64,000 bases of DNA, from contig OX419756.1 in NCBI GenBank assembly GCA_948567375.1, positions 44,344,333 through 44,408,332 of the forward strand. Reading direction: 5' to 3'. This document shows, in pieces, positions 34,817 to 47,852 of the stretch (its first letter is position 1; every line of letters begins with the position of its first letter). The position numbers and the translations under genes are program-made. The notes beneath the pieces were generated by a model. It had not been told where the DNA came from. It searched no databases and was given only the letters and a program-made list of their open reading frames with translations. The DNA comes from Lunularia cruciata (lineage: Eukaryota > Streptophyta > Marchantiopsida > Lunulariales > Lunulariaceae).

Positions 34817-36710
34817 ATTTGTAATAGATGAGTTCTGGATAACCCGTTCCCAGAACTGCTTCTGTTCTCGTATACCTATATATTATTATGTAGATATTTT
34901 TCTTCATTATATATCCCAATAATGGCCTTTTAAAAATTTTGCATACTTTCCATTTAATACCACAATAGATCTTTTTTATTATGCGTATTATTCTTTTATG
35001 TCTTAAGGAGCCTCTTCAAATAGACTTGAGACAATCCTTGTAGCTCATAATCAGTTTTTGGATTATCATGGTGATGTCAAATTCTAGCGGAGATACTGTA
35101 GATAAGGTCTAGCAATAGTGAAAAACATGTAAAATTGACCTAAATAGATGACAAATAATGGTGTGGATGTTTCTTGTCTTTTGTGACAGTTCAATAATAA
35201 TTTTTGATGAGGGAAAGTATATTTTCGATTCTCTCTTTCTTTTCGCAAAAAGAAGGTTCAAAGGAGGAATTTGAAGAGGTTTCTTTGTGGCAAAACGGAA
35301 AATGCTAACGTTTCTGATTTATTTCTTTCTTTCTCTCTCCTATTTCGTTTAGCTATGGCTCGCCAAAGATTTAGAGCTCTTTATTGGAACATGAAGAGAA
35401 ACAACTCCAGTAAACACTTACAATCCACTCTCAATCAATTCACTATGAACGACTGTAGTAAATTTAGGCGGATCAAGTAATTCACTTGCATATTAGATTT
35501 CCAAAAACTGATTTTCAAAAATCCTACTCACATTGAGCAATAACAGGTGGAGCGACTTTCATATACATTCTATATGGGAAATCATCCAAACATATCATGT
35601 GTAGTTAAATATGTTTGGAGGAAAAAGTTGTTGTGTACACACTCCTTGTATAGTATACTAAGCACTCCAACTACTTCGGAAAGATGCTCGAGATAAAACT
35701 AGGGAAAGTTCTCTACTTCAAGAGCTTTATAAGTACACAAATTTGAAGCACTAACTCTTCAAACTTAGTAGTATCCTTGGTTCTGATCCCCGTGGAAGTA
35801 CTTCAGATGTATAGTTTCGAAATCTTGATTCTCACCTACCGGTGACGAGTTTTGAGTTTTACACTTGAAGATTGCTTGGCTCGAATTTTCTCTCCAATTC
35901 TGGCATCCAAGAATGGAAGTGTGATATGATAATGAAACCAATTCCAAGTGGCAGTGCAAGAATCCTTCGTTTCAGAATAACATTCAAACCGTCGTCCGCA
36001 AAGTAGAAGCGAGTTTTTCTCAAACTCGTGGGTGCGTGACGAAACGGAAAACAAAATTCTGGAATTAAACTGGGTCATACTCGAGGGTGCGGTGGACATG
36101 TTCAAGGGAATATGATAAGAATTGATGACAATTTGAAACGCGGACGACGGTTTGATATGTATGAGAAATTTGCTATGGGCGGCGAGAAGTCTCTTGAATA
36201 AACTCGTTGAAAACTCACAGAGAGTTATTCTTCGATGTGTCTGTGCGCCTGGCGAAACTCTTGGAATAACTTCCACTCAAGGACGTTTGCACTTGGATCC
36301 GTGATTTCGTCGAGTAGTAACCGCGTTATTCTATTGCATTTGGTTGCTTTGGGACAGTGAAGTTTCGATAGTTCTTATAGTTCCTTACCGTCTTTACGGA
36401 GCGATCCAATTGCGGTTCCGATTGAGACTTGTGTCCCTCCGTCATATTCCTGTCGGAAGTGAGCGGGTTTCTGGGAAGGAACTTTTGCCTGAGGTGAGGG
36501 CCAAAATTGCCCAAGTGACTTCTGGTGAGCACATGGAGTGCGACTGGTGACAAAGAGCACGCACATCCGCGGTCAAAGTTTTTATTTGCTTCCCTATCTT
36601 CATTGCCGGCTTGTCGCCAAAGTGTTAAGAAAATTTGGCATTACCCGTCGGTGTGACAGACCTATTCCATTATTAAACTTTTCACTTTGCAAATTTCCTC
36701 CTTAGTGCAG

Positions 36711-37587
36711 GAAATTGACAAAATCATCTTTAAACACCTTGCTGCCAACGGGTATCTGTCGGCCAATGTAGTTTCAGAGGTATACCGGCCCCAATGCCGA
36801 ACTTGGAGCCGGCGAGATTAGCGCAACTGAAAAGCAAACAGGACTATTTGGAATTCGAGCGGAACTTCGAGTCAATCTGCAGTTTGGACACCTCTAATGA
36901 AGTCGACGTGAAAGGTTGGATGGGTTTTGCTACGTTGAAAAAGATGGAAGACTTTCTAGATTTGGAAATAGTTGCACGGAGATTGGTGCTAGGATTGGGG
37001 TCGCTTTTAATGAAACAGGAGAGGGACAATTGCTGGTTGACCGAAAATAGCTCAGTTTGGTCCTCTTGTGCTCAGAAGTGGGGGAAATAGTGCACCTGTG
37101 GTCAGCAGACCCTGCAACCCCAACATCTGTAGGTAACAAGTTCATCCAGATTCGCAGCCAAATTCAACTCAACCGCCATGACTCTCGCTCTTACACAAGC
37201 GCCCTGGCCGACGGATGGGCAACTCAGGCACGTCTGATAAATCTTCAATCGCGGGCAAGCCGTGTGCAGTACACATCCACTACATTCTAAGCCGTATACT
37301 CCGACAACGGGAGGCACCTTCCAGGCGATGGCTCCACTTCTGTAGCCATGACTCTTGAAAACGCAATTTGACAAAGTTCAAGAGCTTTGTACTGTTCCTC
37401 CCTAACTCACTTTCATCAGGGGAAGAACCACGTCCTCCGTTTCCTCCTCCATCGTCACGCTCTCACCGGAAAGTTTACATTGCATTGAAGAAATTGTTAC
37501 CGGGAGAGAAGGCAGAAGGGACTGAGGGCACGCGTGCTTTCAGGACCAGAACTCCTGAGCATCTAAAGGCAATATGGATTAGCAGGT
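36711..37587 (+). CDS. Candidate uncharacterised multi-exon gene
   Basis: Three stretches look like exons but resemble no family I know. At 36,711-36,779, between a TTAGTGCAG acceptor and a GAG/GTATAC donor, 23 codons read EIDKIIFKHLAANGYLSANV and so on. At 36,794-37,090 an ATG-led frame of 98 codons is rich in charged residues (LKSKQDYLEFERNFESICSL is typical). At about 37,420-37,587, between a TTTCATCAG acceptor and an AGCAG/GTATAG donor, a Pro-rich then basic segment is open. I could not connect them into one consistent frame with normal introns, so this may be a small lineage-specific gene, a decayed gene, or chance. No start site or promoter is supported. Confidence 0.22.
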
Positions 37588-39142
37588 ATAGTCAGCTGAC
37601 CTTGGCCCATGTTGGACCACCCACGCCTTTTATTAGCACGTTGATCATTCGGCGTTTGAACATCTACAGCTGGTTTCGCGGCTCCCGCATCCGACTCGAA
37701 TCAGAGTTGAGCTTTCTCTTGACGTCAAACAATAGACAAGAGATTGGTGAGGATGCAGAGCATAGTATCTTTTCCACCCGAGAGAGGAACTTCCGTCACG
37801 CTTTCCCACGTTTTTGTTTATTTCCACAGTTTTCGGAATCTGAAGTACTCCGAGGTTCAGAGAGAAAAGCATCCCCTGTGGACAGAGATCCTACACACGT
37901 ATGCTGATATGAAAAGCAAATAGAAAAGGCGACCGCGCAGGATAACGAGAAGGATGGGATGATATGCAAGGACTTACGATTGGGTTGCGGAGACATAACC
38001 AGGCAATGCAATAGACATGCTCAGAAACCGTCTATTGCCACGAAATCCCTATATCTCTTGCCTATCACAGTAGGCGAGATAGGCATTGTCCTCAACTTTG
38101 CCGCATTGAAGCTTCTTTCTCCGCATTCAACCTAAACGCGTTGCCTTCTCCTGTCTATACATTGACTCGGTCTAGGAGTCTCACTTTCTAGACTTTGGAT
38201 GAACAAATGCGCGGTATTGGTGGTTAAGATTCTCATGACAACTTCTCGGATGCTGTGGATGACGACCGGGCCAAGCTTCGAGTTGGAACTGGCTACGTAG
38301 TTGCGTGCATCCTCGTGACCCCATGTCTGTTAATCTTCGTCATGTTAAACGTTGGGACACGGTAGCTGGCATCCTTTGAATCAGGTGAAGTATGAGACAC
38401 GAGATCAATGATACAGACAGAAAGGAACAGTTGACAAATTTGAAATCTGAACGAGAGAAAAAGAAGACAAACAGTTATAAATATTCATTAAGCGGAAAAG
38501 CCAAGGCCAGGAAGTTATGGAGAGGGTCAGGTATTATAAGTCGTCTCCTTTGATATAAAGCTTCGCTTGGTTGGGCCAAGGCTACTTATTTCAATTGCGA
38601 GAGATTGATTGGTTCCATGATGGAAAAATCATAATTGATGGTGAAACACCAAGCGTAAAGAATTGTACTCTACACGTAAAGAACTCCCTGGAATGTGTCT
38701 AAGACAAGGATAGATCAGGCGCATCCCCATCCTTATATTCTAGTTATACCCTTGCTACAAAATCAAGGCTGCTGCTGCTGCTGCTCTCTCCCTTACTCGA
38801 GATTTCCTCTCTTGGGAAGCTTGAATCTACTCTGATGTTAAGCTAACCTCGATCTGTTACATGATGTCGCACTCGAGCCAGGTCGACTGACTGATGTCTG
38901 TTGATGATAGAGAGACTGTGCTACACTAAAAAAATTGTCCCGGTCCCTTCACAATGGTGAGCAAGGGACACGTAAAGCTTAGTTTACTGTACAGGGGCGA
39001 GGGAAGTAGGGACAGGGAAGAGGATGGGCGGGGATGAAAGATTGATTATAGATTACATTGTTGTTCTTCAACACTTGTCAAGTTATATCCAGAAAAATCT
39101 CCTCGTCGTCAGTCATCTTGGCTCCGCCTGCATCTCTCCTGG
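37588..39142. other. Intergenic, downstream of RBOH
   Basis: It contains the RBOH 3' untranslated region (gene on the minus strand) but no other gene. Small features: a GCT microsatellite of six units (38,768-38,785), a GCCTATC/GATAGGC inverted pair near 38,060-38,085, and a GTCCCTT/AAGGGAC inverted pair (38,943-38,949 and 38,963-38,969). A frame running to 37,907 on the plus strand contains no ATG at all. Confidence 0.4.
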
Positions 39143-42100
39143 CTAGAAGTTCTCCTTGTGGAACTCAAACCTAGTGCTCGACTTGTGCGTATATCTCTTG
39201 GCCAAATGATCCAGCTCCTTCGCCAACACGGACGGTCCACAATAGAAAACACCAACTCGCTTATCCTTGTGGGTTGCCGCCAGCCTCGAGAAAACCTTTT
39301 TCCAGTTGGGTCGAGCGAAATGCGTACGGGCCTATAGCACATACATACATTATTCATTTTTATTAGTCTTCCTGCCCTTTATACACGTATTTTACAACTT
39401 CGAAAACAACAACAAACTGACAAGACCAGAAGAAAAAGAAGCTGACATTCCAGCATGCAGAGATTAAACGCCGACATTTACTTTCGTCAAGCCTTCTCTC
39501 TACCTACACGTGTATGTATGCAGTTCAATATTCCGAAGAGAAGGAAGGTGACATTCTTTCCACCATGCAGCACTTACCCTAGTGCCTGACACAAAGTCTA
39601 CTCCGTTCTTAGCATGATGGAGCGCTTGCACCATCATAATAAGTGCAGACCGTGCATCTCCTTCCTCGTACACACTTGTCAAGTAATTGTGCATCTCAAT
39701 TACTTGCTGCAGAGCGCCAGACAGTCAAGCCAGTTAGAAACGGTCTGTCTCAACCTAATAGAAGGTATACATCAAATTAAACACAGCTGCAGCAGAGGCA
39801 GCCACATGGGTAACCTACTTTGTGGTCGATTTCCTCGACCTCCTTCATTACTCCTCGGAACCAATCGAAGGAGCCTTGCTCCCTAGTTACCCAGTAAAAA
39901 TATGCGTTAGTGGTGCCGTGCTTGCGGGGCTTCCTTGCTGGACTCGCAGAGGGCACACCGTTTGAATTCTTACTGCTCTGGTCGACAAAAGGGGAAGCAC
40001 TTCCCATAGAACTATTCCCTACAGAGGCCTCTCCAATCGAGATATCAGACCCCATTGAAGTTAAGGAAGCGATGGAATTTGCCATCGAATGATGCACGGA
40101 GTCCTGCACAATCAGTAGGACGTTTGGTCAGGCCATTCATTGGAACTCAGTAATTAAACTCTCAGGTCATATCAGCTCGGAATTTGTCACTTACATCCTT
40201 GATGTGGTTAAGCATATCCTTCAAAATACTGATGAATGGCGTAGCTCCAATGCCAAGTCCGACAAGGAGTAGAACGTCATAGTTTCGGTAGTCTTGAGCC
40301 GGCGCCCCATAAGGCCCATCGATACACACCTTTGGAAAGCTGCCGAAGAGGAAAAAGACAAGCACCGGAGTAAAATTTCCGCGTAAAAGATGAAGAAACA
40401 TTCTTGTAAGAGTTTGTGAATAAATTAAACACCTCCTCCGCTTTCTAAAGAAAGAAGAAGTCAAAATGACATGCTTACCTGACATTCTGCACCAGCTCTC
40501 CACTCAGACCCCAGTGATTGACAGTTTGAACTCTCTTCTTACCGCCTGATGCCTGCACATACGTGAGCCTTAAGTAAGGCCCCTGTGACTGGCAAGAGTT
40601 CAACACGATGAACGGAAAGCATAAAATAAGTGATAGTTCGGTTCCGCAAAACTCCTACCTCTTGGAAGAGATTACGTAAAGCCTGGGTCCAATCACCCAA
40701 TGTTCGAATGTGGACACTCAAGTAGGCGTCTCCTGGTGCTGATGTGATTGAGAAAGGATGCCATTCAAAGGGAGAAATTTCGGGGCACTTCAGGAACATG
40801 TACATTCCACTCTTGTACTTGAAGTTAGGGGGCTTGGCGAAGTGAAGAGCCAGTACATTACCGGGGTAGATTGCAGCCTGGTTTCCAAAATTACAACAAA
40901 CCTCAAATCAGATACTCTATCCTTGGCCTTCGTACATTGTTCTAAATTGGAACTGAAATTGATATTGAAATTAGAGTTCAGCCAGTTCTGCGAAGAATTT
41001 ACCTTCACAACCGTCACTTTATATTGTCCAGCTCGGAGAGATCGCAAGGTTCGCTCACCACAGTAGAGCACCAGAGGAACTGCCAAGTACATCCACGTCT
41101 GCAGATCAACAAGAAATTAGTGTTTGCACCAGGACTTACTGATGATTCACGATAAATAGTTACATTTGCGTGAGTTCGCAGCGAGTGACTGAAGAGAGCC
41201 AGGATTACTTACCGTCTTCTTCCAGAAACCATGGCTGATGATGAGGAAGATTCCGTGGATGATGAGCAGGATATATACGACGGCAAACAAGTGGTGGCTG
41301 TACCAAAATGCGTTGAATCCTGTCATGTTCTGGAAGGGCCAGGGTAGCTTGATAAGACTCCTCCTGAACCACCTGGTGGCGAGAGTGAAGGAGATGGACA
41401 TCAAAATCACCATGGCTATTCCAGTAACACCCTCAGTGGACGTCAGAAACCACACGTAGTCCGGTTGCTTATGATGGAAGTCTGATCCAACACTACGTTC
41501 GAACAGATCCTCGTCGGCCGCAATGATCCGTGGGAAGTCACAAGCCAAATGGACCCCTCCGTGAACAAAAACGCCGACTGCAATTGCACTGGCGATTACC
41601 TGCGCGAGAAATACTCTTAGTATCACAACTTCATTAATTAAGGCCAAAGATTCGTGCAAGCTATGTTCACAGTAAACGACCCGGCTTACCTTGTGGAAAT
41701 TGAGGTTATCATCGAACGGAACGATTATTCCCAGTCCCGTGGACCGCAACCAAGTGATAGTGTTGCGGCAGACCGGAAGGAGGATGATAGCCATGTTCAG
41801 TTTGAGAGTCTCCGCAGCCCCCTTGGCCACCGGGAGACAGTAACCCATAACCTCAAAAGCAGCCCTCTTCTCATACTGCTTGAACTTCCACGCAAAAAGA
41901 CCTCCCATGGTTGCAAGCCACACGAGGATGACCCAAATCCGCTTCCAGTTGTCGCTTAAGAAGTATTTCGTACCTCCAGCTAATGTCTGGAAACGCGTTT
42001 TGCTTCGCTGAGGTGCCAAACTCTGACTATACTGCAAATAAGCATCCCTACTGAAGCCTCCGACTGGACCCCGCATCAAAGCCTCCAGTTGCCAGAGCTG

Positions 42101-43607
42101 CAGTCATAACGAGAGTTGCAGCGTGAACAATCAAACCATGAAAGAAGAGTGAAAGCCATTGGTCCTCTTAAATTGAGCTGCACTCAATCGAAGTATCGCT
42201 AGCATACACACCTCAATGTAGCCATTGTTTTCTTGGTCGAGCTCTTCCATGATAAGTGCTGCGTACTCCTCTGCCTGCTCTTGAAGCTTAGAGAGCCTAT
42301 TGGCAGATGCGCTCAGCATGATGACCTCCTTCACCTCAGCCCCAGAGATGCGGCCATCTGCATTCTTGTCACACCTGCACCATGAAATTGACTACTGATG
42401 AGGAAAAGAACTAGTAGTAAGTGACTAAACTTACACCAAACTTGACTTGGTTCTATTGCTGAGCTTCGCTTGTGTAAAGCGTATTTCAAGTACTTACAAG
42501 TCAAAAAATATCTGCATACGCGAGTCAAATCCCTGATCCGAGATTTGCACCCAGTATTCATATAGGTCGTCTTCCGTTATAGCTTCCACCTTCTTGCCCT
42601 TACGGCGAGTGAGAGCCTCGAAAAGCTCCCCTGCGAATTCTTTGGACTCCTTCATTTCTGCAACCCGTAATCAAACAGGGCATGAGCGAGCTATTTCAAA
42701 CTAAAACTTGAAGACGCCAGGTAGTTACGGCTTTCGTTGTGTAAACCCGACCATGCACGGAACTACAACAAGAGACGGTACCTATGCAATTTGCAAATTG
42801 GGCCTTTGGTAGGAGCCCGTCGGAATTCTTCAATTTGTGAAAACGAGCCTTAACAGCCTCCCACTGCTGCTGCTGGTCAGCTGTCCCAGTGGCTCTGTTG
42901 ATGAAGCGCAGACCTTGCAAAGCATGCTCCGCTGAGGATGCAGATCTTGCCAGCTTCGGGTTAAGGGGGTTGAGGTTGGCAGGCTTCCCTACACTGTTTT
43001 CCCCGGTACCGTTGGTATCGTCCACCAGAGGATCGAAGTCTGGAGAAAATCGCACCGACAGGACGCGGGATCCAGTCCTGGACAGACGCTTGAGCTCCTG
43101 CGAAATTGCCTGGACTCGCCTGGAAGCAGATTGCTTCAAAGTCATTTGGGTCCGCATGCTAGGTCTCCTGTCCAGCCCCTCCACTAGTATTTGAGCATCC
43201 ATTGGAGAGATCACAGACGCCGGAGTCGGGTTAACGCTGCGAAGAGTGACCTCATTCTGCCCCACATCCAACATCACCTCCACCATTTGATCTCCCTGAT
43301 CACCTAGAAGACACTCATTTTGACGCTCGCTTCTCGCCGTTCTGACCATGTCATTCATGTTCCACGACTTGGGTGAGTTCCCACTGCTGGGATCCACTGT
43401 AACTACATGCTGCCCATCGCTTTGCACCACATTAAGCTCACCAGAAAATCGCGTGGTCTTCGGTGCCCTTGGGGCCTTCTGGCTGGCTTCTGCTGGCTCT
43501 CCTGAGCTGTTCAGCTCCCCCGAAAACGCTGTTCTCGCTTTCAGTGCTGGCTTGATCTTGGGCATTTCCACCGAGCCACTCCTCGGCAACTCCCCGGATC
43601 GATTCAT
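39143..43607 (-). CDS. RBOH: Respiratory burst oxidase (NADPH oxidase)
   Basis: Plasma-membrane NADPH oxidase that passes electrons through FAD and two haems to make apoplastic superoxide, activated by Ca2+ and phosphorylation. Twelve exons (3' to 5' on plus): 39,143-39,331; 39,578-39,706; 39,819-40,103; 40,195-40,339; 40,479-40,552; 40,659-40,877; 41,003-41,098; 41,213-41,599; 41,690-42,097; 42,212-42,374; 42,498-42,657; 42,782-43,607. All phases close on 1,026 residues. EF-hand loop [12 protein letters not shown] is at 331-342, with a degenerate second hand (DQENNGYIE, 375-383). Haem-region histidines are H532, H536, H621, H622 and H634. FAD motif [11 protein letters not shown] is at 720-730, NADPH motifs IDGPYG (784-789), GLGIGATP (805-812) and VFYCGPS (992-998), and the invariant C-terminus FEFHKENF. 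An extra Ser-rich segment (827-889) precedes [11 protein letters not shown]. The first-exon ATG begins [10 protein letters not shown]. Intact in all respects. Confidence 0.96.
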
Positions 43608-46600
43608 GACTGCCTAACTACTCAAAGCTACGCTATACGAGAAGATCAGCTGCCGGCAGACAATGTTACTCCGATCTCCTCGACAAAATTGCTTGAAGCA
43701 AGTTATTGCTGCGAGAGTACTATAATCTAGATGCTGCAGCAGAAATAAAATCTCCACCCTGCTTTAACGTCGAATGAAAGAATGTCCTAAAATAGTCAAT
43801 TGCGGCCAATTCCTGGCCTGCTTCCCACGCAATGTTCTTCACATTGCTCTCAAGGGCCTTCGTCGTCCCTGAGTGAGAGCCGACGGAAGAGCTCTCATGT
43901 CTGTCTGGATCACTCCGTACCACACTGCGAATGTATGAATCACTAGAACGATACTGTGGACGTCCACAAACCAAACTCTTTTCTTCTCCTTCTTCCTAAG
44001 CCATTTCCGAGGCAAGATTGAGATGGGTACGTTGTTGTGTTACTTGTACGGCAAAGGGGAGGAGAGGAATGAAGGGGGAAGGGAAGGAGGCGAAGAACGA
44101 ATGCTACTCAACGACTTGGGATGATATAGGCTAGATAAGTGACGGCAGGGCAGGAGCACAAGTAAGAAATAACAGATAACAAAGTTGAAGGCTCAGCAGA
44201 GAAGGCGTAGAGACTAATGAGAAGAAGTGTGATGACTCCGTAATTCGGCGTGAGAATGAACCAGCCTCTCCAGCGAGCCCGCGAGTCGTAAAGAAGAATC
44301 TGTGTCTGTCTAAGTCCAGTTCAGTCCGACCGTGATGAATGCGTGCCCATATGAATAACGGACGTGGTTTTAAGTCCCCGACTTCCTCTCAATCTCTCGC
44401 TCGCCCTGTCTCACTGCGAGGTGGCCTGTCTACTTGAAGAAGCGCTCCAAAACGGGCAGCAGCAGAAATTCTCCACCACTCCACGGGGCTGCTGTGCTTC
44501 GTCCCTGTCAGACTGAAGTCATCGTGCACGGACCCGACGCAGGACTTAGAAAGCAGTTCCTTCTCGAACTTAAGCGCATCAGCCTTTGACTACTCCAGTC
44601 CATCCCCTCTCTATCCACCGCTTTCTTTGCTGACCCAGCCCAACCAACACTTTCTCTAATCAATCCCGACGCATATGCTATTTCACTCCTACTCAAGGTA
44701 ATAATTGCAATCCTCCTCTCTCTCTCACCCTCCCTGATCTGGTACAGCGGAAGTAATGGTAGCTATGTGAAGTAAACAAGGTTTCTCCTCTCCTCTCCTC
44801 TTCTAGTAAGATCTGCGACAGGAGAGGAAGAAGAAGAAGAGATGAAACCTGCGAATGCGATCTCCCAGTACCGTTTTGAAAGTAAATAAATTATAATTGT
44901 GGTGCAGGAGCTGACTCACCTCACCCCGACTCTTCCTCTTCTTCAGCGAAGCCCCGTCTCTTAACAGCTGATTTCCTCTGGCAATCACCGCAATTCATTC
45001 ATGTCACTTTCGGCCCTCTTAATTTCCTGTCTTTGGACTTCGTCCTCCTCCTTCGCAATCGCGACCTCCGATATCCTCCTCTACTTTTCTCGTCCTCTAC
45101 CTCTAACGTGCCACTGTCATGCCTGGGCTCTCTGTCTAGCGGCGTTTCTAGCGGCGCTACTGCCGCCAGCAATCCGTCCGTCGCCCCCCCGTTCGTTACT
45201 CCTCCTCCTGCTCCTCCCGTGGACTTTTGCATTGGGTTCACGGACGCCCCACAAATAACGGTTGCCGACCGTGGATGTGGATGTCCGGGAGTAGGTACGT
45301 GCATTCGTGGCACTTGATTCTTGAAGCACAGACATCTACCACGATTTCCGCAAACTGCGTACGGGCAACCCTGTTTCCTGTACCTGGTACATCGAGGACG
45401 GTTCTTTCTATCCTGCGGCTTAGAATTTATCCATTAGGCTTCCTGATTGATAAATTTTGACTCGGAATTTATGTTTTTTACGCCTTTGAATTTAGCCATC
45501 CGTAGGCTCCTCAGCTTGCAAGAACTGCTCGGGCAATAAATAAATTCTCCTTCAATCGTAAAATCTCCGGTGAGGAAATTAAATAGTTTGAGATGTCACC
45601 AGTCAATTTAAACCTCGTATTAAGTTGTTCCCATGTTATTTACAATTTATTCTTTTAGACTAGGTGAAGATAAAAGGTTAAGCTATACTAGGAAATTCAT
45701 TTGTCAATCTAAAAGACTGTTAAATAATTCATTCGTCAATCTTGAAGACTGTTAACTGGCCAAAGACTCGCACACCTTTGAAAGACAAGATACAGACAAG
45801 CCTACAAAATAGATAATGCGAACAGCTACCAAGCGAGCAGGAGGCAGTAAGAACATGGAATTTGCAAACTAGGTGATCGAGACTTCCTTATATGTAATAT
45901 TGCATGTCATTTATGTGGATCAATCGCTGCCAGTGAGGTTAAGTACCTCATAAGTCTACCATCTAATATCATAAAAGGTGCGCAATCACAACGCGCGGAT
46001 GTTAGATAGTGCAAGGACAGAAGGTTGTAAAGTTCTTCCGTAATAGTAGTTTGAAACCTTCTGATAATATAATATCGAATGTTTTGTTGGTATTTTTTAA
46101 CTAATATCTACATCATTGCACAGATTTCTGACTTGTCTCTTTGAGTGAAGATGTATCAATCCTTATGTGTCTGACATGTATGGGTTCGTGTAGTATCTGA
46201 TATACTGTGATGATCTGCCTTGTGAAAATTGTATCGGATAACTTTGCAAGACAGGACAATGAGAAGGTGACAAGGTGCTAGAGGATGTACGAATATTAGT
46301 TTTACAAGTTTTGGTGAATTACATGGTATGTCATTGTTTTACAACTCTAGATAAAGGTGGAGATGTATTCGAATATATAACGGAAGAAAATGCTGATCAA
46401 GGTCCTTGTTTTGTTAAAAAAAACATGGAAGGTATGAGGTACCATTAAAACAAACTACGAAGCGAAACTCTCTGTCAAATAAAGCTTCTCCCAATAGATG
46501 CCCCATACTTGCAGAAGCTTTAAACGAGAACTCTGAGATTTTAAAGGCCTTGGAGGATATGATTACCGTATGTCGTTTTCCTTAAAAAATATAATTTGGC

Positions 46601-46980
46601 TAGAGGAATAAAGAAACATCCAGCGCTAAATTAAGTAAAATGATTGAACTTCTTTTCCAGCTCTAGTTGGTTCTCTTCGGATTGACTTGTTATCACCAAG
46701 TCAGTACCAAACCGTAGTTGTTCACGAGCATTGTCCTCCTTTCACGAACTGGTTGCGAAAGCAACTCTGGCCAAGGTCAAATTTAAATTCAAGCATGATG
46801 ATGCAAATTGCAAGAGAGAGGAACGCAAAAGTGAGGCAGCCTTTTCCTCTTTTTTTTTGATGGTGTCTGATCTTTGAGAAGGGAGGAGATATTCACAATC
46901 ATACTTAAAGGTATAGACAGATCAATTGAAGCTTCATATGCCACTTTTGCAACGTCTGAGTTATGTTTGCTCACGGTCCA
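43608..46980. other. Intergenic, upstream of RBOH
   Basis: This should hold the RBOH promoter and leader (minus strand). Pyrimidine-rich tracts on the plus strand (CTCTCTCTCTC near 44,716; CTCCTCTCCTCTCCTCTTC near 44,787-44,805) and a GAAGAAGAAGAAGAG run near 44,824-44,840 lie 1.1-1.2 kb upstream of the start codon. A GC-rich patch at 45,001-45,317 is open on both strands (85-codon plus, 104-codon minus with an Arg-rich tail); with no recognisable domain it is more likely leader or chance than a gene. From 45.5 kb onward the DNA is AT-rich and featureless. Confidence 0.4.
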
Positions 46981-47003
46981 AACGATGACCTCAATAAGGC
47001 AAA

Positions 47004-47179
47004 TATGAAAGACAACGATCCACGCCATCCATCGAGCACATGAGGTATGGGATGTACCCTAATTGATGTTAATGGAGATAAAAATGGAAGATACGAAAGA
47101 TATAATGAAAGACAACGATCCACGCCATCGAGCACATGAGTTATGGGATGTACCCTAATTGAGTTTAATGGAGATAAAA
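47004..47179 (+). repeat. Tandem duplication, about 100-bp period
   Basis: Two copies of about 76-80 bp (47,004-47,083 and 47,104-47,179) begin ATGAAAGACAACGATCCACG and end GGAGATAAAA. They differ by a 4-bp indel (CCATCCATCG against CCATCG) and a few substitutions, and are separated by 20 bp. It is a simple local duplication; no coding content. Confidence 0.85.
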
Positions 47180-47852
47180 CTTGCGGTTATATGGTGGGAG
47201 AATGGAAGTTGCGACTTGTCCACTCTAGTGGGATGATCAAGGAGTTGAATTAACGTCTCTTCCCGCTCACTGTTGAGAACCTCAAGCATAAGTCCACATC
47301 CATAATAAACCCTATTCTTAATCATTATATCATTTATTCTGTTGTTATTGCCTATTTACAAGTAAGCACACAGAACTTTGTGGTGCCGGGTAGACATCGT
47401 GTTCAATGCCATTTTTGGATTCAACCGATGAAGGAGGAGCAGCAGCGGATTTGATCCTGTGTGGAACAGTGAAGTAGTCCATTAGGAATAGGTACAGTTC
47501 GGTTTGTTGTTCCATCATCCTATCTATGGCTTTCTTCTATCTTTCTTCTCCCTATAACATGTCAATTGTTGGAGAATAGACAACGTAGTAATGTAGCAAT
47601 GATCACTTGGCAAACTTGGGAAACTCTCAAAAACTATGGAGGTGTGAGTTTTCTGCAAGAGTGTTGAGGAGGTCTGTATCTCCTTTCAAGATCCTTACCT
47701 GGCTGCATGACTCACGGGAATAGTAGAGTGTGTATTCCGCAGACGTTTCAATTGGAGGTTACCAAGGCCTCATTGGGTTCCCGAAGTTACTGAGCTTCAC
47801 TTGAGACGGTAATGAATGTTTCGACTCTAGAAAGTTACTTTCGACAAAAGTG

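Larger units (their letters stand above)
32726..36710. other. Intergenic with local minisatellites
   Basis: No supported gene. Frames of 65-146 codons exist on both strands (longest 35,836-36,276, minus), but none resembles a known family. The stretch from 34.4 to 34.9 kb contains two separate tandem-repeat clusters, listed on their own. The rest shows no RNA gene or element ends. Confidence 0.4.

Noticed and set aside
37368-37907. 180-codon plus-strand open frame taken as a gene
   Set aside because: It contains no ATG and no known domain. Only its middle part (to about 37,587) has splice-like borders, and this is kept as part of a weak candidate.
42889-43617. Plus-strand frames of 89-101 codons across RBOH exon 1
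   Set aside because: They are antisense shadows of a large exon whose minus-strand reading is an intact RBOH N-terminus.
45001-45317. GC-rich frames on both strands (85 and 104 codons)
   Set aside because: GC-rich DNA keeps several frames open at once; none shows a known domain. Noted under the intergenic entry instead.
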